NCBI GenBank assembly: GCA_001567255.1
Contig: LNBW01000031.1
Coordinates: 1-52,593 of the forward strand
From: Bacteroidetes bacterium OLB9
Lineage (GTDB): Bacteria > Bacteroidota > Bacteroidia > Chitinophagales > Saprospiraceae
DNA length: 52,593 nucleotides
Direction: 5' to 3'
Below, piece after piece: positions 46,928 to 52,593 of this stretch (position 1 is the first letter of the stretch; the number at the start of each line of letters is the position of its first letter). The notes below the pieces were generated by a model. The model saw nothing but the letters and a program-made list of their open reading frames with translations. It was not told the origin of the DNA and did no database searches. The position numbers and the translations under genes are program-made.

Positions 46928-48466
46928 ATGGCAAAACAAAAAGCAACGACAGAAGAACCACTAGAAAAACAACTCTGGAAAGCAGCGGACAAACTCCGCA
47001 AAAACATAGATGCAGCCGAATACAAACACATTGTATTGGGTTTAATCTTTCTCAAATACATCTCTGATGCTTTTGAAGAACTATATGCCACACTCAAAGC
47101 TGAAGAAGCCAACGGAGCAGATCCCGAAGACAAAGACGAATACAAAGCAGTAAATGTGTTTTTCGTTCCGCAAGATGCTCGTTGGACTTACTTGCAATCG
47201 AAAGCCAAGCAACCTGAAATCGGAAAGTTCGTGGACGACGCCATGGATGCTATCGAAAAAGAAAACGCTTCTTTGAAAGGCGTATTGCCTAAAGTTTTTG
47301 CCCGCCAAAATCTCGACCCGACTAGTTTAGGCGAACTGATTGACTTGGTGAGTAACATTGCTCTGGGTGATGCCAAGGCCAGAAGTGCCGATATCCTCGG
47401 ACATGTTTTTGAATATTTTTTGGGTGAATTTGCACTTGCTGAAGGCAAGAAAGGCGGACAGTTCTATACGCCAAGAAGCGTGGTAGAATTATTGGTAGAA
47501 ATGTTAGAACCATACAAAGGACGCGTATTTGACCCTTGTTGTGGTTCAGGTGGAATGTTTGTTCAAAGTTTGAAATTTGTGGACAGCCATGCCGGAAGAG
47601 TAAACGACATTTCCATTTACGGACAAGAGAGCAACCAAACCACCTGGCGATTGGCTAAGATGAACTTGGCTATTCGGGGCATTGACAGCAGCCAAGTGAA
47701 ATGGAACAACGAAGGCAGTTTTTTGAACGATGCCCACAAAGACCTGAAAACCGATTACATCATTGCCAATCCTCCTTTTAACGTGAGCGACTGGGGCGGC
47801 GATTTGATGCGCACCGACGGGCGTTGGCAATACGGTACACCACCAACAGGCAATGCCAACTTTGCCTGGTTGCAACATTTTATTTACCACTTAGCACCCA
47901 ACGGACAAGCCGGTGTGGTATTGGCAAAAGGTGCATTGACTTCTAAAACCTCCGGCGAAGGCGACATCAGAAAAGCATTGGTGGAAAACGGTTTAATTGA
48001 TTGCATCGTAAACCTTCCCGCCAAATTGTTTCTCAATACACAAATTCCTGCTGCCTTATGGTTTATGAGCCGCAACCGTAAAAATGGAAAGTTCAGAGAC
48101 CGCAGCAACGAAATATTATTTATTGATGCCCGAAACTTAGGGCATCTGATCAACCGCAGAACCCGTGAACTATCGAAGGAGGACATTGATAAAATTGCCG
48201 GAACTTACCACAATTGGAGAAACCTTGATGGTAAGTATGAAGACATTGCGGGCTTTTGTGCTTCTGCCCCTATTAGCAAAGTAAAAGAACTGGATTATGT
48301 GCTTACACCGGGCAGATATGTGGGCTTACCCGATGAAGAAGACGACTTTAATTTTGTAGAGCGCTTTGCCAGCTTAAAAGCCGAGTTGGAAGCCCAGTTG
48401 AAAGAAGAAGCAAAACTGAATGAAATGATTGCTGCTAACCTTTTAAAGATTAATATCAATGAGTGA
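46928..48466 (+). CDS. hsdM: type I restriction-modification DNA methyltransferase subunit
   Basis: It methylates adenine in the recognition sequence; with HsdS it forms the methyltransferase and with HsdR the restriction enzyme. The 512-residue protein has the HsdM N-terminal helical domain ([37 protein letters not shown]). The SAM-binding motif I is [11 protein letters not shown] and the catalytic motif IV is NPPFN ([11 protein letters not shown]). Codon and base use look richer in G and C than the neighbours, which suggests horizontal transfer. The stop overlaps the hsdS start by 8 bp. Confidence 0.96.
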   Translation: MAKQKATTEEPLEKQLWKAADKLRKNIDAAEYKHIVLGLIFLKYISDAFEELYATLKAEEANGADPEDKDEYKAVNVFFVPQDARWTYLQSKAKQPEIGKFVDDAMDAIEKENASLKGVLPKVFARQNLDPTSLGELIDLVSNIALGDAKARSADILGHVFEYFLGEFALAEGKKGGQFYTPRSVVELLVEMLEPYKGRVFDPCCGSGGMFVQSLKFVDSHAGRVNDISIYGQESNQTTWRLAKMNLAIRGIDSSQVKWNNEGSFLNDAHKDLKTDYIIANPPFNVSDWGGDLMRTDGRWQYGTPPTGNANFAWLQHFIYHLAPNGQAGVVLAKGALTSKTSGEGDIRKALVENGLIDCIVNLPAKLFLNTQIPAALWFMSRNRKNGKFRDRSNEILFIDARNLGHLINRRTRELSKEDIDKIAGTYHNWRNLDGKYEDIAGFCASAPISKVKELDYVLTPGRYVGLPDEEDDFNFVERFASLKAELEAQLKEEAKLNEMIAANLLKININE

Positions 48467-49637
48467 GTGGAAGGAAACTAAATTAGGCGATGTAGCTGAA
48501 ATCACTTCAAGTAAAAGAATATTTTATTCTGAGTATGTTGAGAATGGTGTACCATTTTATAGATCAAAAGAAATTATTGACCTCTTCAATAGACGGGATA
48601 TACAGACAGAACTTTATATAACCGAGAAACGATTTAAAGAAATTGAAGAAAAGTTTGGGGTTCCAAACGCAGATGATATTCTACTAACCTCTGTTGGAAG
48701 TTTAGGGATTCCTTACAAAGTAAAACCGAAGGATAGATTTTATTTTAAAGATGGAAATCTTACTTGGTTTAGGAATTTGGATAAAAAAAAGATTAATCCT
48801 GACTTTCTATTCACTTGGTTATCGTCTAATGTAGGAAAGCAAAAATTGGATGAAGTTTCAATAGGTTCGACACAGGCTGCATTAACAATAAGTGGACTTA
48901 AAACGATTGAAATATTACTTCCCGATTTAAAAACACAAACCGCCATTGCCTCCGTACTCAGCAGTTTAGACGACAAAATAGACCTCTTGCACCGCCAAAA
49001 CCAAACCTTAGAAGCCTTGGCTGAAACCCTCTTTAAACAATGGTTTGTGGAAGAAGCTAAGGAGGAGTGGGAATCAATGCCATTGAGCAAAATGGCTAAC
49101 TTTTTGAATGGATTAGCTTGTCAAAAATTCCCACCAAAAAATGAAATAGAGAAATTACCTGTTTTAAAAATTAAAGAGCTTAGTAGCGGGATTACAGAAA
49201 ATTCTGATTGGGCAACAACTGATGTAAAACCTGAATATATTGTAAAGAATGGTGATGTGATTTTTGCATGGTCTGCTTCATTGATGGTTAAAATTTGGAA
49301 TGGTCAGGATTGCATTTTAAATCAACACTTATTTAAAGTAACATCTGATAATTTTCCAAAATGGTTTTATTTTTTATGGTGTAAACATCATTTAGCAGAA
49401 TTTATTTCAATAGCTGCAAGTCACGCAACTACAATGGGACATATAAAAAGAGGAGATTTAGATGAGGCAATGGTATTAATTCCCTCAAAACATGAATTAG
49501 AAAAAATGACTGAAAAGGTAGAGCCTTTAATTGAAAAAATAATAACTAACCAATCCCAAATCCGCACCCTCACCGCATTGCGCGATACCTTATTGCCCAA
49601 ATTAATGAGCGGAGAGATAAGGGTAAAAATGGGATAA
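48459..49637 (+). CDS. hsdS: type I restriction-modification specificity subunit
   Basis: It sets the DNA target. The 392-residue protein has two target-recognition domains (residues about 1-150 and 200-340), each followed by a conserved helix. The first helix is [38 protein letters not shown], and the second ends [22 protein letters not shown]. The recognition domains are AT-rich while the helices are visibly richer in G and C, a mosaic expected when target domains are exchanged between systems. It overlaps hsdM by 8 bp. The recognition sequence cannot be predicted. Confidence 0.94.
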   Translation: MSEWKETKLGDVAEITSSKRIFYSEYVENGVPFYRSKEIIDLFNRRDIQTELYITEKRFKEIEEKFGVPNADDILLTSVGSLGIPYKVKPKDRFYFKDGNLTWFRNLDKKKINPDFLFTWLSSNVGKQKLDEVSIGSTQAALTISGLKTIEILLPDLKTQTAIASVLSSLDDKIDLLHRQNQTLEALAETLFKQWFVEEAKEEWESMPLSKMANFLNGLACQKFPPKNEIEKLPVLKIKELSSGITENSDWATTDVKPEYIVKNGDVIFAWSASLMVKIWNGQDCILNQHLFKVTSDNFPKWFYFLWCKHHLAEFISIAASHATTMGHIKRGDLDEAMVLIPSKHELEKMTEKVEPLIEKIITNQSQIRTLTALRDTLLPKLMSGEIRVKMG

Positions 49638-49660
49638 AATATTATATTTGGTTGTCACAA

Positions 49661-50275
49661 ATGGATAAATTCAACAATAAATACCGCATTGCATCCACCC
49701 GATTGCAACATTGGGATTATGGGTGGAATGCCGCCTATTTTGTAACCATTTGCACCAAAAATAGAATATGTTGGTTCGGTAATGTCGCAGATGGTAGAAT
49801 GGTGTTGTCCGAAATTGGGGAAATTGCCCAAAAATGTTGGATTGAAATTGTAGAACATTTTCCGTTTGTAAAATTGGATGCATTTATCGTAATGCCAAAT
49901 CATGTACATGGTATTATTATCATTGATAAAATTGATGATGAACGAAACGATGGGCAAAATGTAGAGACGCAATATTTTGCGTCTCCACACATGGTATCAC
50001 AAATGACACCACATATGACACCAACCGAATTAAACAAACCCCAAAACCAATTCGGCCCCCAATCCAAAAATTTGGCATCCATCATCCGTGGATTTAAAAT
50101 CGGGGTAACCAAAAATGCCCGTATCATTCAACCCGATTTTGCATGGCAATCGCGTTTTCACGACCACATCATCCGCGACGAACAATCGTATCATACCATT
50201 TCGAAATACATCATCAATAATCCCTTAAAATGGAAGGAGGATACATTCCATCAAATGAATCAAAAAAAATCATAG
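49661..50275 (+). CDS. RAYT-type Y1 transposase (TnpA_REP) inside the restriction operon
   Basis: A single-domain HUH endonuclease of the IS200-like/REP-associated family, 204 residues. The HUH motif is MPNHVHGIII. The catalytic tyrosine is probably in HTISKYIINNPLKW. WNAAYFVTICTKNR and FAWQSRFHDHIIRDEQ are family signatures. ATG 49661 (MDKFNNKYRIAS) is preferred to a TTG 9 bases upstream. It fits snugly between hsdS (23 bp gap) and hsdR (9 bp gap) with no terminal repeats, so it looks domesticated, not freshly inserted. A REP-like palindrome lies inside its coding sequence. Confidence 0.9.
   Translation: MDKFNNKYRIASTRLQHWDYGWNAAYFVTICTKNRICWFGNVADGRMVLSEIGEIAQKCWIEIVEHFPFVKLDAFIVMPNHVHGIIIIDKIDDERNDGQNVETQYFASPHMVSQMTPHMTPTELNKPQNQFGPQSKNLASIIRGFKIGVTKNARIIQPDFAWQSRFHDHIIRDEQSYHTISKYIINNPLKWKEDTFHQMNQKKS
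49964..49985. repeat. REP-like palindrome inside the RAYT gene
   Basis: GAGACGCAA (49964-49972) and TTGCGTCTC (49977-49985) form a perfect 9-bp stem with a TATT loop. In frame it encodes ETQYFAS within the RAYT protein. The GTAGAGACGC start is like the palindromes mobilised by RAYTs in Bacteroidota and cyanobacteria (from memory). No second copy was seen in this window. Confidence 0.75.
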
Positions 50276-50284
50276 ATTAGACCA

Positions 50285-52593
50285 ATGACACGCATCAACG
50301 AAAACACCATAGAAACCTTCGCTATTGACCTGCTCAAAACCTTGGGCTATCAATACATTTATGCACCCGACATTGCACCTGATGCAGAAAACCCTGAAAG
50401 AGATAGTTTTGAGCAAGTGCTGTTGGTGCATCGTTTACAGAATGCTGTAAAGAGAATCAATCAGGGTATTCCAGCCGATGCACAAGCAGAAGCAATCAAA
50501 GAAATTCAGCGTATTTCATCGCCTGAACTGCTCACAAACAATGAGACATTTCATCGACTGTTGACAGAAGGCATTCCTGTTTCCAAACGCATAGATGGTG
50601 ATGACCGTGGCGACAGAGTTTGGCTGATAGATTTTAAAAATCCTCACAACAACGATTTTGTAGTAGCCAATCAATTCACCATCATAGAAAACGGCAATAA
50701 CAAACGCCCGGACGTCATTCTATTTGTCAATGGCATTCCATTGGTCGTGATAGAATTAAAAAATGCAGCAGATGAAAACACGACGGTACATTCAGCCTTC
50801 AAACAAATAGAAACCTATAAAGCCATCATTCCGAGTTTGTTTACCTACAATGGATTTGTAGTGATTTCAGACGGCTTGGAAGCCAAAGCAGGCAGTATTT
50901 CTGCGGGTTTTAGCCGATATATGGCCTGGCGCACCGCTGACGGCAAGGAAGAAGCATCGCATTTGGTGAGTCAGTTAGAAACCTTGATTCAAGGCATGTT
51001 AAACAAAGAAACCTTGCTTGACTTAATCCGTCATTTCATCGTGTTTGAAAAATCAAAAAAAGAAGATCCGGAAACCGGCATAACCAGTATCACCACAGTA
51101 AAAAAAATGGCAGCCTATCATCAATACTACGCTGTCAACCGAGCCGTAGCGTCAACCCTTAGAGCGTCCGGATATCAAGGCGGTGTCTCGCCGAATATGG
51201 CGATGGATTCCCCGGAAAGCTACGGACTACCCGGTGTAAAAAAGCAATCCATCGGTGATAGAAAAGGTGGCGTGGTCTGGCATACTCAAGGTAGTGGAAA
51301 ATCATTGTCAATGGTTTTCTATACGGGCAAAATCGTCTTAGCAATGGATAATCCAACCATTTTGGTTATTACCGACCGCAATGATCTGGACGACCAATTG
51401 TTTGACACCTTTGCAGCTTCCAAACAATTACTCCGGCAAGAACCCGTTCAGGCAGAAGACAGAAACCAGCTCAAAGAATTGTTGAAAGTGGCTTCGGGTG
51501 GTGTGGTATTTACCACCATTCAGAAATTTCAGCCAGAAGAAGGCAACGTGTACGAATTGCTTTCTGACCGTAGAAATATTGTAGTAATAGCGGATGAAGC
51601 CCACAGAACGCAATACGGTTTTAAAGCCAAAACCATAGATGCAAAAGACGAGCAAGGGAATGTAGTCGGTAAAAAAATCGTTTATGGTTTTGCCAAGTAT
51701 ATGCGTGATGCATTGCCTAATGCAACCTATTTAGGTTTTACAGGCACGCCCATCGAAAGCACAGACGTAAACACACCCGCCGTTTTCGGTAACTATGTGG
51801 ACATATACGATATTGCTCAGGCCGTTGAAGACGGTGCAACAGTTCGCATTTTTTATGAAAGCCGTTTAGCAAAAGTAAATTTGAGTGAAGAAGGTAAACA
51901 ATTGGTTGACGACCTTGATGATGAACTGGAACAAGAAGATTTAACCAATACACAAAAAGCAAAAGCCAAATGGACACAGCTGGAAGCCTTGGTTGGTAGC
52001 GAAAACCGTATTCAAAATATTGCCAAAGACATCGTTGCACACTTTAGCCAACGGCAAGAAGTATTTGAAGGAAAAGGAATGATTGTATGTATGAGTCGCA
52101 GAATTGCAGCCGATTTGTACCAAGCAATCATTGACATAAAACCTGAATGGCATTCAGACGACTTGAATAAAGGCGTTATCAAAGTAGTTATGACTTCTGC
52201 CTCTTCTGACGGCCCTAAAATTTCAAAACATTATACCACCAAAGAGCAAAGAAGAATCTTAGCAGAGCGAATGAAGAATCCGGATGACGAATTACAATTG
52301 GTCATCGTTCGGGATATGTGGCTGACCGGTTTTGACGCACCCAGTATGCACACCCTTTACATTGACAAACCCATGAAAGGACATAATTTGATGCAAGCCA
52401 TTGCAAGGGTGAACCGTGTTTATAAAGACAAACCAGGTGGTTTGATTGTAGATTATCTGGGTATTGCATCTGACTTGAAAAAGGCATTGGCATTTTATTC
52501 TGATGCAGGTGGAAAAGGCGACCCAACTATTTTACAAGAACAAGCCGTTCAATTGATGTTGGAGAAATTAGAAGTCGTTTCTCAAATGTATCA
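50285..52593 (+). CDS. hsdR: type I restriction enzyme R subunit (partial, runs off the window)
   Basis: The motor and nuclease subunit that translocates DNA and cuts unmodified targets. ATG 50285 ([17 protein letters not shown]) opens a frame with no stop to the window end (769 codons seen of about 1,000). The PD-(D/E)xK nuclease core is [21 protein letters not shown]. Helicase motifs include Walker [18 protein letters not shown] in [19 protein letters not shown] and motif VI-like [13 protein letters not shown]. It starts 9 bp after the RAYT gene, in the same operon as hsdM and hsdS. Confidence 0.95.
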   Translation, partial: MTRINENTIETFAIDLLKTLGYQYIYAPDIAPDAENPERDSFEQVLLVHRLQNAVKRINQGIPADAQAEAIKEIQRISSPELLTNNETFHRLLTEGIPVSKRIDGDDRGDRVWLIDFKNPHNNDFVVANQFTIIENGNNKRPDVILFVNGIPLVVIELKNAADENTTVHSAFKQIETYKAIIPSLFTYNGFVVISDGLEAKAGSISAGFSRYMAWRTADGKEEASHLVSQLETLIQGMLNKETLLDLIRHFIVFEKSKKEDPETGITSITTVKKMAAYHQYYAVNRAVASTLRASGYQGGVSPNMAMDSPESYGLPGVKKQSIGDRKGGVVWHTQGSGKSLSMVFYTGKIVLAMDNPTILVITDRNDLDDQLFDTFAASKQLLRQEPVQAEDRNQLKELLKVASGGVVFTTIQKFQPEEGNVYELLSDRRNIVVIADEAHRTQYGFKAKTIDAKDEQGNVVGKKIVYGFAKYMRDALPNATYLGFTGTPIESTDVNTPAVFGNYVDIYDIAQAVEDGATVRIFYESRLAKVNLSEEGKQLVDDLDDELEQEDLTNTQKAKAKWTQLEALVGSENRIQNIAKDIVAHFSQRQEVFEGKGMIVCMSRRIAADLYQAIIDIKPEWHSDDLNKGVIKVVMTSASSDGPKISKHYTTKEQRRILAERMKNPDDELQLVIVRDMWLTGFDAPSMHTLYIDKPMKGHNLMQAIARVNRVYKDKPGGLIVDYLGIASDLKKALAFYSDAGGKGDPTILQEQAVQLMLEKLEVVSQMY

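Overview
This is a 52.6 kb piece of an AT-rich chromosome from a member of the Bacteroidota, possibly the Saprospiria (the class is a guess). The evidence is a secreted protein with a C-terminal type IX secretion sorting domain, a MurF-alanine racemase fusion, families typical of the phylum (DUF4783, DUF6427, DUF4286 and DUF4230, named from memory), and promoters with the phylum's -7 element TAnnTTTG. No tRNA, rRNA or CRISPR array was seen.

Layout. 0.1-7.7 kb: gpmI, a polyprenyl diphosphate synthase, a DUF6427 membrane protein, and a DsbD system (a stand-alone DsbD-N-like protein plus DsbD). 7.7-10.1 kb: a DUF4286 protein, a beta-lactamase-fold serine hydrolase and a Bcp-type peroxiredoxin. 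10.2-16.0 kb: a leftward cluster that reads as a nitric oxide response unit. It holds a SCO-like copper chaperone, a B-type heme-copper oxidase subunit I lacking the active-site tyrosine, a CuA subunit II, an NnrS/oxidase-like membrane protein and a Ric/ScdA-type di-iron repair protein. 16.6-28.4 kb: pdxA, a LysE transporter, glgB, priA, a lipoprotein, a DUF4230 protein, a flippase-like protein, lpxD and a glutamine cyclotransferase. 28.6-36.9 kb: a HAD protein, xseB, uvrA, an M1 aminopeptidase, an alpha/beta hydrolase and ctaA. 37.4-44.2 kb: dtd, a MazG-like protein, a T9SS cargo protein, murF-alr and purD. 44.4-46.5 kb: two small secreted proteins and an unknown Cys-rich protein. 46.9 kb to the end: a type I restriction-modification operon (hsdM, hsdS, a RAYT-type transposase, hsdR), with hsdR running off the window.

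The main chromosome-scale signal is two ParB-binding parS palindromes at 32.5 and 32.65 kb, about 4.5 kb from a very AT-rich gap at 37.05-37.43 kb that carries a cluster of DnaA-box-like sequences. Together they suggest that this window contains the replication origin region. A family of degenerate 90-175 bp intergenic repeats occurs at least five times.

Six genes are each split by a one-base gain or loss in an A or T run: the DsbD-N-like gene, dsbD, the NnrS-like gene, glgB, dtd and the gene at 45.4-46.5 kb. This pattern most simply means residual homopolymer errors in the assembly, so these genes are annotated as single genes with a frameshift.
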